DNA from: Leptidea sinapis
Taxonomy: Eukaryota; Arthropoda; Insecta; Lepidoptera; Pieridae
NCBI RefSeq assembly: GCF_905404315.1
Contig: NC_066287.1
Span: 12,586,001-12,650,000, forward strand
Direction: 5' to 3'
DNA length: 64,000 nt
Position 1 is the first letter of the stretch. Each line of letters opens with the position of its first letter. Of this stretch, positions 34,815 through 45,184 are shown in pieces. A model generated the notes under the pieces. It worked only from the letters and a program-made list of their open reading frames with translations, did no database searches and was not told where the DNA came from. The translations under genes and the position numbers were made by a program.

Positions 34815-35040
34815 TTATCTTGCCCCAAACTAGGCATACCATATACTATGGGTGTAAGAAAATATATTCATTACAGTGTACATAATCAAACATACAGAAA
34901 TACATATAAACATACTCGACTCGAAAACTAGTTATCATGTTCATTACAACATAAATGTTTGCATCTACCGGGATTCCAACCCGTCCGCGCTCAAAGCAAG
35001 CGAACTATTTAAGTCATGGACCATATAAATTACTACATTA
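34815..35040 (-). repeat. S2 SINE, decayed
   Basis: CTTGCCCCAAACTAGGCATACC and GTTTGCATCTACCGGGATTCCAACCCG match the S2 SINE at 19.0-19.2 kb, but the B box is mutated. Confidence 0.5.
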
Positions 35041-35667
35041 CGATTAATTACGAAATAAATATAATGATAGTTGTTGCAAATTACAATCGCAGAAATAATA
35101 TCTTAATTTAGAACAAGATCTGGGATTTTTTTTTTAATTTCGCCATTGTCTCATAAGTTTTTGTTGCCTCATTATGGAAATACGTAGATTTGTGAATGAA
35201 CCAGCGGGGTTTTTTGCAGCTGAACATTTGCGCCGTAAAGTGCTATAAGGTTTTCTGCCAAATAAAAAATGTTATAACAGTGAATCTTGGAAATGAAGAA
35301 AAAAAAAGATTCAGAGAAAATAAGAAATGCCAATTTATTGAATTTGTTTAATTAGATTCAGAGAAAATACTTGTTTAAAAAATTAAAAAACTACGTTAAA
35401 TTTCATCAAATTCATTAGAGACATTTCCGAGATTGAAAAAATATGTATACGAAACTAGCTCGTTTGGTAATGTAAGAGAAACTAAACTATGAATATAAGA
35501 TTCATTAAATGAGTCAGATAACTAAATACGCAATAATAGTAAGCATGCAGAGTAATTATCATCCGATGTAGGTACGTGATGTTCATTAAGAAATCTTAGA
35601 TTCGAAAAGATAGCTTCACTGCTACGGAGATAAAACTTTATCGGTTACATAACATGTCCATACAAAA
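35041..35667. other. AT-rich non-coding DNA upstream of gene C
   Basis: No gene seen. GATTCAGAGAAAATA occurs twice (about 35309 and 35355). Confidence 0.35.
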
Positions 35668-35674
35668 TATATAA
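35668..35674 (+). promoter_or_regulatory. TATA box of gene C
   Basis: TATATAA lies 51 bases before ATG 35719 but only 27 before ATG 35695. Transcription should therefore start at or after the upstream ATG, which supports 35719 as the start. Confidence 0.5.
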
Positions 35675-35718
35675 CAGAATCTACATATTAAACGATGCGC
35701 ATTTTATATATTTTCACG

Positions 35719-36988
35719 ATGGCGTCTGCCATACTTATCACTGCTTTCCTCATATATATCCATACATATGTAAATATCTAAACATTCTTGTGTAATTTTT
35801 GATGTAAAGAGTCTTATTAATACTTTATTTTGTTTGCAGATGTGTTACGGTCAGTTAAATATGGCAAACTCACCAAATAACTTGGGCAACAATCTTGGAT
35901 TTTTGGGATCCCAAAATGTTCCTGGGAGCAAAGATTTATCACGAAACTTCTCAATCGGAAATAATGCTAATATGCCATTCAATATTCAGCAGCAAGGAAA
36001 CCAACAGCTTCTTAACTCGGCACAAACAATGAGTATCCAGTCTCCGCTATCATTTAACTCACCATTGCTGGGGCCACAGTCTATGGGTTTCGAACAGATG
36101 GCTGGCCAACTACCATCAAATTTACCATCCAACCAATTTTCATCTTTAAATAGTCCACAGAATCCAGGAGTCACGACCTACAACAATCAAATATCTCCAA
36201 ACCTACAAATTATAGACATGCCAGCAATGCACTTACACAACAGTAATGCACAGACTGCAGCTGTTCGACAATTAATGCCGCAGCCAATACCAGTTCAAAT
36301 TGGGGATATTGCGCAATCACAACTACAATTTCCACAGGCTATGACAATAACTGCACCAGGATTTCTTCCGACAAGTGAGCCCTACCCTTTCAGTCCAATT
36401 TATTCACCAAGTTTAATTTCTAGAAGACCAAGTTATTTGCCTGACAGCGGTCCGTTAGCTATAGAAATCCCACAACAAATATATTCGCCTTACCCTAATC
36501 CGTATCCATCATACCCAAGATACAATATTGGAATCGATCGAACAAGCAATCTTATGATTTCTCGAGATCCCAACCTTCTTTCTATTCTACAGCCAGTCCC
36601 TCCTCAATATAATATGTGCCCAATTAATACAGAAATGAAAACAGAAAAATCTGCCTCTACCTCCGTTGGGTTAAAGTCTCTGCTCCCAATTATAATAAAT
36701 TTACTCAAAGAACGAAATGATGGTTGCGGATGCTATTCTTGCAATTACGAAAATAAAAAGAAACGTAATGGTAAATCTCAGGTGAATAGTTATACAAAGC
36801 AGAAGTATTTCTCACTTAGTGAAGATGGTCCGATAATCGAAGAAATATGTGATGAATTTGAAAGTCCAAGGAATGTTCGCGATCCGAAGGCAGCAAGAAA
36901 ATTAAAAAGTAAACCACCTATGGACAGTGACGAAAATAACGATAACGAATCTTTAGAATATGATGACAATGAACACGAAGAGGATTAA
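35719..36988 (+). CDS. Cluster gene C: secreted Gln/Asn/Pro-rich protein (399 aa)
   Basis: Exons 35719-35769 (17 codons, then GTAAAT) and 35840-36988 (after TTTGTTTGCAG) are separated by a 70-base intron in phase 0. An in-frame upstream ATG at 35695 would add 8 residues; TATA spacing and the 15-19-codon first exons of its neighbours favour 35719. The signal peptide is MASAILITAFLIYIHTY plus MCYG, and the mature start is predicted at Gln22. The body is rich in Asn, Gln, Pro and Ser and probably disordered. Near residues 297-306 is the hydrophobic SLLPIIINLL, then CGCYSC (313-318), as in A and B. The Pro-Ile signature is missing; only a short GPIIEE remains. The tail is basic, then strongly acidic. 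AATAAA lies at 37128. A diverged member of the cluster; function unknown. Confidence 0.8.
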
Positions 36989-37339
36989 TAAAGGAAGATA
37001 TGGTATACATTTATATTAAGTTATGAGTATTATTTATTTTAGTGAATTAAAACTTTCTGACGATGATGTGAGAAGTAGTCAAGTTATTACTACTAGATTT
37101 TAAGCAGCTATTGAACTAAATGTATTAAATAAATTGAAATATTTAAGAAGTTTTATTTTATTCCAAGCTAATGTCATGTTAACACTAGATTAAAATCAAA
37201 CATGTTAAATTGTAGGTACACTAGAATTGTTATAATATTACTTAGCTGTCAATTATTGTTATTAGTCGTTTTTTCCTTAAATTTTCGAACGTCTGGTGAG
37301 AGATTTGATATCCATATTTTTTATTAAATCCATTTCGCA

Positions 37340-37470
37340 CGGCACTTTGATGGCCGGCAACGCTCCTGTGATTCCTCTGGTGTTGCAAGAGATTGTGGGC
37401 GGCGGTGATCACTAACAACAGGTGACCCGTACGCTCGTTTGTCCTCCTATTCCATAAAAATAAAAAAATA
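37340..37470 (+). repeat. L1 LINE 3'-end fragment
   Basis: GGCCGGCAACGCTCCTGTGATTCCTCTGGTGTTGCAAGAGATTG ... CGTACGCTCGTTTGTCCTCCTATTCCATAAAAA. Confidence 0.65.
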
Positions 37471-38029
37471 AAATAAAATAAGGTAATAATAACGATTAAA
37501 ACAAAGTTTTCCAAAGAGATTGCCGAGACTAAATACCATTTTTACATTTGAATTTGGATTTGACTTACTTGCTGAAACAAGTTCTATATGGTAAAGTCAT
37601 TGTTACCAGTACGTTTTAGTTACGATTTGTATTGCATTAATTGCTACTTCTAAAAATAGGAATCGTCCGAATTATGATTTATAGAGAGCCATACAAAGGA
37701 TTCTTATTTTTCACAAACACATATTCTGTACTCCACAGCTAGTTCGACTGTCTCCTCCGCTGCTTTTTTTTTTCAAAGAATAAAAACTAAATGCCTTTCA
37801 GGAATTAGCTCTTGTAAAATGAACATTTTATTTTAAAAATTATAAGTAATGTGATCTAAGGAAATATTTATCTTAGTCAAAAGCGAATACGTGAGAGCAA
37901 AGTCTGTGATATTTATATGACGTCAGAACCATACGATGACTCAAAAATAGCTTTGTTTAATTTAAAATTGACACCTGTTACCAGACAAAAGATAGACAAA
38001 AACAAAGAACAAATTAGATAAGTTTTCAT
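37471..38029. other. AT-rich non-coding DNA upstream of D
   Basis: No gene seen apart from the candidate promoter at its end. Confidence 0.35.
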
Positions 38030-38036
38030 TATAAAT
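38030..38036 (+). promoter_or_regulatory. TATA box of D
   Basis: TATAAAT lies 50 bases before the ATG of exon D1, like the other cluster promoters. Confidence 0.45.
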
Positions 38037-38339
38037 TCAACCATTATTTGAATTATGAAATCATAATATTACGAACAAGATGACCTCCTGTTTCTGGTTA
38101 CTCTCCTTCATCGCAATTGTTATCTTTAATGTAAGTGTTTGTTTCATTTATATTTACATACATTTCATAATATATTTTAATTTTTGGATCAAATATATTT
38201 TGGAAGAAAGGTAAAAAGAGGGGAAGTATGACTAAGAATAAACGTATGTCTAAGGTCTCAGTAATTTAAATATTGTAAATATTCAAGGATTAAAAAAGAG
38301 GATTTCTTTTAAATCTTTTTTTAAAGTAAAGGCTAATGG

Positions 38340-38945
38340 GATGGGAAGTGGTGAGACAACCGCCGATGGACACCCGGAACAGGAGGGGTCAAGAGATGCG
38401 CTGTCGGCCTTTAAGTTGCTAGTATGCTCTAAGACTGAAAGTCCCTAAGTAGTATCGGTTCGGGATAACTACAACTGGTAATTGATTCTACAAGTGTGTT
38501 GTCGCTGTTTGAGGCAAGAAGTTCCTCGCTACAGGCGCGGTTGTAGAATGCCAAACATCAATATGGCCATCAATGGAGTGTGGCTGCTGGTATTAACACG
38601 AACAACTCTTCTGAGCACTCCCCGCAATATATGTGGTAGAAGTAAAACAATCAAGCCGATCGGAGATGACTTGATCAGCGATCGTTGTATGCGGTCAAAT
38701 GGAAGATTACTGGTACTGGGGTGCGCCCGCCCAGTTGTGAGAACTGTTAAGTACAGTACAGTACATTAAGATGTGAGGCCGAATTTTCGCCTTTTATAAT
38801 AATAGAAGGCGGTGGCTTAAAGTGAAGTACTGTCTAATTTTTTTCACTTTGTTGTGTTGTAAATATTTAGTCATGGCATTATGTTGTAATTGTTATTTGT
38901 TTTAATAAAGAGCGCTAAAATGGCGCGAAATTATTCTTAGCTTGT
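38340..38945. repeat. Retrotransposon-like debris
   Basis: GGATGGGAAGTGGTGAGAC and the following GC-rich stretch recall the 12.77 kb repeat. A 95-codon open frame (38482-38769) inside it has no recognisable domain. Class uncertain. Confidence 0.35.
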
Positions 38946-39760
38946 TGTATAGTCTATTAAGCAATGTATGTCTTAGCTCGCTACATTCGGACTGACCGAA
39001 TTATAGAAATAGATATTAATTATATATTATTTCGATTATTTTAATAATTCCTTATTGAAAGAAATAAACTATTGAAGATGGTATTCATTGAAACTGTAGG
39101 TAGTCTGAAACTTTGCCCATGCTAACCGAATAATTCTAGTAATTCATATTTATTTAAATGAAATCAAATGTTTAGGTGAACGAACATAAACAATATGTTC
39201 ACTGTCGTGGCCCAATCACGTCATATTATGCGTATCAAAGGCGAGCTCTTCAAGTGTTCGTACATCAAGCAGCTGTCCAAACAATCACATACCTTTTATA
39301 ATTCAATAAGGTTCATTAACAAATGTGATTATACATATATATATATAAAACTAACTGTTAGTTAAAGTAGTAACAAAATAGAAACTTCCATTACACGGTT
39401 CAGTAGATTATTGATACGATCCCACAAGCAACCTTGGTAAAACCTAATTCGCAATATTGCATCGGCTTGCAAATGGATATCGTTAAGAGCATTTGCTGCG
39501 GAAAAAGTATCGCTAAAATATTACTCAAACGATTCTTGAGTGCAAGATTTATTTATTTTATTTCGACAAAATACAGGTAACTACACCTAACATATTTTTT
39601 ATATAAGAGGTCTCAAACGTTCAAGAGCTCACGTGTGCGACTGCGAGAATCTAAAATGTGACTCTGTACAATATTTAGATAATTGGATTTATATAATGTT
39701 GCGATTTCTATTCAGTGTATTTTTTCTCCAACTTATAATACTGACAAACTTTAACACAAA
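38946..39760. other. AT-rich non-coding DNA
   Basis: No gene seen. Confidence 0.4.
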
Positions 39761-40060
39761 ATATTTTGCCCCAAACTAGGCATAGATACTACGGGTGCAA
39801 TACAATGAAATATTAAATATATATATATATATATACTTAATATATATACTTAATTAAATATAATACTGTGAAAGGATTAAAAGGCGTGTAATTGTAACTG
39901 TGTTTTAAAAAGAGTTTTCTCTTGCGTAAGCGTACCTTTATTATTATTTTATTTAACCCGACGTTTCTTGATCTTTTCAGGGGGACTGCTGACTGACAAT
40001 ATGTAATAACAATAATAAATAACATACATAAATACATATAAAAATCCAAGACTCGAAAAA
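39761..40060 (-). repeat. S2 SINE fragment with TA microsatellite
   Basis: TTTTGCCCCAAACTAGGCATAGATACTACGGGTGC matches the S2 tail, followed by an uninterrupted TA run near 39817-39834. Confidence 0.5.
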
Positions 40061-40499
40061 ACATCCTCATATAATACAGATATTTGCGACTAACGAAAAT
40101 TATTTCGAAGTTAAAGAAGATGTTAAAAAAGTTGGGATTCCATCCTCACACATGGATTGAGAACGTTCTTAAGTATGTAACCACTAGAATTCAAGATTTG
40201 AGCAAATTTATTCTTATGTGACTCAACAATTTGGGCTTTTTAAAGTGATATCCCTCACTTCTGGGATTGATAATACAAATTGAATTTGTAAACAAAATTT
40301 GTAAACGATGCGGGGTTTGACCTTACCTACTGAGCCAACCGTTCGAGTGACACATGAGTCGTCAAACTTGGTACGTCGTGTGTTGAACACGACGTACGAA
40401 GATTCTTTCTCAAGATTCATTGTCAGGCTGTGTCTTCCTTAGGATGACAGTCCGGTACCGCAAAGGTGAAGCAGTATTGTGCAAGTATTGTTGTATTTG

Positions 40500-40620
40500 A
40501 AGGCCGCCGTAGCTACTGAAGTTACTGGGCTAATAATACCTAACATTTTACCTCTCAAAGTTCGGATGTCGCTCAGAATAAAGACTCCTGAGCGGCACTG
40601 CATTTATTTTATGGGCAGTA
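40500..40620 (-). repeat. R2 repeat fragment
   Basis: GTAGCTACTGAAGTTACTGGGCTAATAATACCTAACATTTTAC ... CTGAGCGGCACTGCATT is the reverse of R2. Confidence 0.5.
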
Positions 40621-40714
40621 CATATCACTAACCAACACTTTTTTTCATATAAAATATTAATCCTAAATCCAGCATATTGTATACGGTAATATAAGTCATA
40701 TAGTATGTATAATT

Positions 40715-41115
40715 TAAAGAGTAGGTCCAACATCGCACCCCAGTATCAGCTCTATCCATTTGACCGCGTGCAACACAAAGCAGCTCGACTTATCGAGGAG
40801 CCAGTGCTCTGTGAACGTCTACATCACTTGGCGTTACGTAGAGACGTGTCGCTTCATTGTGTGTCTTCTATCACGTATTCATCACGGGGAAGAGCATCGA
40901 AGAGCTGCCTGACCTGATTCCTGTCGTTTAATTCCACCTTCGCAAGACATGCTACAAATAACGTCATCATCCCCACCAACTGTTTTCAGGGCGCTATCTT
41001 CCACGTACTACAAAGCTGTGGAATGAGCTTCCTTGTGCGGTGTTTCCAGTATGATACCACATGGGTACATTAAAAAAAGTTCGTACACATTTCTAAAAAG
41101 AGCTTGCTGTGATTT
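40715..41115 (+). pseudogene. LINE reverse transcriptase C-terminal fragment (L1)
   Basis: Frames encode QLYPFDRVQHKAARLIEEPV, then CERLHHLALRRDVSLHCV, a stop, and later TKLWNELPCAVF-like sequence, the C-terminus of the same non-LTR family as at 21.5 kb. Frameshifted and non-functional. Confidence 0.65.
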
Positions 41116-41517
41116 TCGGCGGCGTTCACTTAGCATCAGATGAACGGTACGATCGTCTGAACATCCATTGAGGATAGTAAGTTTATAATGTGCATGCAGT
41201 TGTCGCGTCTGTTTTGGAGGGAAGATGATGGTGTCAATAATTTGATATATGGCCTACGTGAACCATAGAGGAAAATACAACCGACTGCTACTGCCAAAGA
41301 TGTGACAAAAAAGGATAAATACAGACTATAACATACACGTAAATATAAGTTTATTTATTATGCTTTTATTTTTAAAAAATCTTCCAGGAGTCGTTGGGAA
41401 TAAAATAAATTTTGATTGAATCGTAAAGCAATATTATCTATAGCGACAGGCAACGGGTAAAACTACTTAAACGCAATGATAAAAAAAATACACCTTAATA
41501 AATATTTTTTTGTAGTT

Positions 41518-41563
41518 TTTGAGTTTTGTCCGGACATGTATGTATGTCCGGACAAAACTCAAA
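41518..41563. repeat. Perfect hairpin with 20-bp arms
   Basis: TTTGAGTTTTGTCCGGACAT and its exact inverse ATGTCCGGACAAAACTCAAA are separated by six bases (GTATGT). It stands alone, about 350 bases before the TATA box of gene E. Confidence 0.85.
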
Positions 41564-41910
41564 CACAAGCTGACAAAAATTCTATATAAGTAGTAGTTTT
41601 TTGGATTCGCTCGATTATTAATAGAATACACAGCAAGTATTATTTTTAATTTGTTATAGTAATAAATTTATTAAATATTTATTAAGTTAATTGAAACTTT
41701 TGTAGAAGTTTTATACGATAAATATTTTTTGCAGGTTGCAGTAAAATATATAATTACTAATGCTTACTTAATTATCATTGACAATGAAGACGTTTTATCA
41801 TAATATAGAAACAGCAATATTGATTGATAGACAATTTGGCAATCTGTATTGTGTCAATCAGTAATTTCTTGGTAATTGGAATTTCAAGTCTATTCTTGAT
41901 ATGGATTATA

Positions 41911-41918
41911 TATAAAAG
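41911..41918 (+). promoter_or_regulatory. TATA box of gene E
   Basis: TATAAAAG within TTATATATAAAAG lies 44 bases before the ATG. Confidence 0.6.
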
Positions 41919-41954
41919 ATATTAACGTAATAATAATGTAAATTTAACTTCACC

Positions 41955-44900
41955 ATGTCGTCAATGTGGTGGTATTGTGGACTACTTCTACTAAGTCATT
42001 TTAATGTAAGAATATTTTTATAAATTTTTACTTTATTTATTCAAACAAAACAAATCTTATATAGTTAGTATAGAGTATCATTAGGTACATTAAATTACTA
42101 CTATCATTACGGGGAAGTGTACCAAGAATACTGGCAGCATGTCCGCGCCCTTCAGCTAGCCCAAGTTTTTTATTTTTTTTATTAAATGTTTCTTGTTTTC
42201 ATCATAACTAGCTTCAAAAAAGAAATTGTGGTCTTGTTGACTATTTGTTCTCTGTTGTTTTAATGTCAGAATTATTTTTACATCACATATGATATTTGGT
42301 ATTGGAAAATATAAGGAAGTGTACCATATAATCGTTTTCAAAAGTCTTGCCTAATATTATGGACATAGAACCACAATACAAGTAATAGAACAGTAGCGTA
42401 ACTCAGCTGTCTCCTTGAATTTTATTCATCTGGACGGAGCGCAATGGTTGGTAGTTGGTTATATACATACACTACATACAAAAAATTTGTCGACGCGGAC
42501 GGCGCAGCGCAACTAATGTTTCTCGGACAGCGACCTGGGTGCCTACTCCTAAAATCGATATCCGATATACCGTGGCATTATTCGATATTTGGTATTGGAA
42601 AATATAAGGAAGTGTACCATATAATCGTTTTCAAAAGTCTTGCCTAATATTATGGACATAGAACCACAATACAAGTAAAAGAACAGTAGCGTAACTCAGC
42701 TGTCTCCTTGAATTTTATTCATCTGGACGGAGCGCAATGGTTGGTAGTTGGTTATATACATACACTACATACAAAAAATTTGTCGACGCGGACGGCGCAG
42801 CGCAACTAATGTTTCTCGGACAGCGACCTGGGTGCCTACTCCTAAAATCGATATCCGATATACCGTGGCATTATTCGTGTCGAATCCTACTCTTAGTTAC
42901 ATCGTATTCAATGTCGAAACGATGATTGAACGAACGAAACATTTTTCGATATTATCGGTTTAGTAGTAGTAAGAGTAGGGCTCTTAGTTGTAAATGTCAG
43001 AGACGAATATTCGAATTCGACAAACAATCAAACCTCACTTTTACGATAATCTCAACGACACCTTCTTGGCTGTCGTTGCTATTATCGTTTCAAGTTGTAT
43101 CGATATATTTGCCGTACAATTCACATACTTAATAAATAAAATTAAAATAATTATATGTGATTTACGATTCAACAGGATTTATTTACTACCAAGTAATTTA
43201 AGTCATTTTGTTGATCGTTTATGCGTAGAAAGTAATGCAAATGGCCGCCTGAGAAATAGGAAGTCGACGAGAAGGGTTGAGTTACTTTTTTTAATTTATT
43301 ATCCGCAAGTTTTGTAATATTTTTTCAATTTTAAATGCTCATATTATATTCATTTCATAATTTTTGGAAAATATTTACATTTTGTGTAAATGATGCATAC
43401 TGGTGGTGCACAGTCTGGCATGGTTCTAAGCGCCTTTTGACTTTTGACACTTAGCAGCGACATAGCACAGATTATACATAGTTTGCGCATAAATCACTCA
43501 CTCTAACATCGTAAAAAAATCAAAATATTAGTCTATGGTTACGATGTTATTACGATAAACGATATGGAATACGAACATTTGTTAGAGTAGGGTAGGTGTG
43601 ATATACTCGTATTCGTGTTATTATCGTATCGTTCCGAATATATAATTGTCGATTTTGCGATTAGACCTACAGTCTCGGCGGCGTACGTGACACTCAATTG
43701 TTCTATCTCCCCAAGATTGCCTAGCGGTCGTGTAAATCGTGTGTATGTGTGCGTGAGTGTATTCGGTCGCTCTGGTATGAAGTTAAAGTACTGTTCTATT
43801 AATGTATTGTGGTAGTACTCACTAATGTATCAATGGAACAACCCTACCGGTGACGGGAAGCGGGTAGTGCGGGACGAGGGATGGGGGAGGTAGGGTCAAG
43901 ATTACAAACAATCAAATAAAAATAGTCATTGAAATTTATCAATGATTTTATATTTTACAAGGATAATTATTAGACAATGCTTTGCATTTTGTTCTCTCTT
44001 GATAAAACAGTTTTTTTAGTAATTTTAAAATAATACAGAATGTTATTACAGAAGAGCTCTTATTGTTATTGAATTAAAATAGCTTTCGTAAACGAGCAAT
44101 TAATAAATATTAGAAGAACGAAGTAATAAACAATTGACCCAAATAGTTGATTGGTCGATCTAGTTTGTTTGAGCTGATCTTAAAACGTTTTTAAAGTTCA
44201 TGAGAACAATGTGATTGTTGGACGAAACTCAATACTTTGAAATGTTTTACTGGAATCATTTTGTATGTCAGTAACCACCATCTACTACTACCTAATAAGG
44301 AGAAATTTTATTTTAAACCGACCTTTTAAAATTATATACTGTCATAATAGTTTAAACAATCTACAAGCTTACCTTTTGACTACATTGTGTTTGTCAGTGA
44401 ATCGCCACACTTGTCGGAGACTGTATAAGGGATCATATAGGTATGATTACCAATGAACCCTTTAACTTGGCAGTCATCATTTCGTACTGACATGACAATT
44501 TTTGAAGAGACTGTTAACATGTAGAAGAAACTATATGTGTCTGCGTGTGCGTAGTGTGTAATGCGTGCGTAGTGTGTAGTAGTAATCAGAGGAGTTCCCA
44601 AAGCCGTTCTAGAATTACAGCTGAAGGGAGGTTGTCAATTGTGAAATTGATTGTCATGCATCATGATAATGCATTATCTACTTATACTTGTTGGATGCCT
44701 CGCAAATATATACTGGTTAGGAAACTAAAGCAGCTATAATTATTAGGTACCTTTAGATAGATAGGTATAGGAGTTACTCTTTTATTAAGAACTTTATTAC
44801 AATTAATTACAACTAACGAAGCGTTGCGCGGTTTTTTTGTCAATGAAAAATTTTCTTTTCAGATGTTAGTAGCGTCCCAATACACGGTGTGGCCCGCCCC

Positions 44901-45138
44901 TTATGGACCCACTGGACAAAATACTTCACCTTACCCTATTGTTGTCCAATCCAGCGACAATGACAGTTGGAAGAGCATATTACCCATTCTTCTGTTGCTG
45001 CTAACTGATGGCTTTGGCGGCAATGGACCACCTCCTATGAATCCTTGTAGCCGATGTGGTAGCGGCAATAATGGAGGCAACGTTATACCCGTACCGTTCC
45101 CAATACCTTATCCAATTAATAGTCCAATCATAATTTAA
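41955..45138 (+). CDS. Cluster gene E: small secreted protein ending in PINSPII (108 aa)
   Basis: Exons 41955-42005 (17 codons, then GTAAGA) and 44863-45138 (after TTTTCTTTTCAG) join in phase 0 across a 2.86-kb repeat-rich intron. The signal peptide is MSSMWWYCGLLLLSHFN plus MLVAS; the mature start is predicted at Gln23 (QYTVWPAPYGP). SSDNDSWKS precedes the hydrophobic ILPILLLLLTDG (56-67). Then come GGNGPPPMN, one CSRC pair (79-82), and VIPVPFPIPYPINSPIII at 91-108, where the chain stops. It is thus the minimal family form with no charged tail, defining the conserved core. An inverted-repeat transposon begins within 50 bases of the stop. Function unknown. Confidence 0.85.
42075..42165 (-). 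repeat. L2 LINE fragment in intron of E
   Basis: TTAGGTACATTAAATTACTACTATCATTACGGGGAAGTGTACCAAGAATACTGG matches the start of the copy at 20.31 kb. Confidence 0.6.
42291..42877. repeat. 293-bp tandem duplication in intron of E
   Basis: Two adjacent copies (42291-42584 and 42584-42877), beginning GATATTTGGTATTGGAAAAT and ending GTGGCATTATTCG, differ at a single base that I could see (GTAATAGAAC against GTAAAAGAAC). The identical 60-odd-codon open frames are a by-product. Confidence 0.9.
42878..44862. other. Remainder of intron of E
   Basis: Several short open frames without recognisable domains. Two GC-richer patches, 42880-43110 and 43560-43900, share inverted bits such as CCTACTCTTAG and AGAGTAGG, suggesting a decayed transposon. 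No gene supported. Confidence 0.35.
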
Positions 45139-45184
45139 ATTTTCTCAGTCTTGATAATTATTTCGTACGTATTTAAAAAAAAAT

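Larger units (their letters stand above)
38080..41803 (+). pseudogene. Cluster member D: first exon with only a stub of a second exon
   Basis: Exon D1 (38080-38130) encodes MTSCFWLLSFIAIVIFN and ends phase 0 at a strong donor (GTAAGTG), exactly as in the other cluster genes. No normal second exon follows before gene E. At 41735, after a good acceptor (ATATTTTTTGCAG), the sequence GTTGCAGTAAAATAT copies the start of exon 2 of gene A (GTTGCAGTGGAATGT) but reaches a stop at 41801 after 22 codons, with no Gln, hydrophobic block or signature. D is therefore either a broken paralogue or a second first exon that splices to exon 2 of E (44863), which is also phase 0. The intervening 3.6 kb is filled with repeats. 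Confidence 0.5.

Noticed and set aside
38482..38769. 95-codon Cys-containing open frame near orphan exon D1
   Set aside because: Lies in retrotransposon-like debris, lacks an acceptor and the family blocks, so it is not exon 2 of D.
42994..43317. 107-codon open frame in intron of E
   Set aside because: No domain recognised; sits in a patch with decayed inverted repeats.
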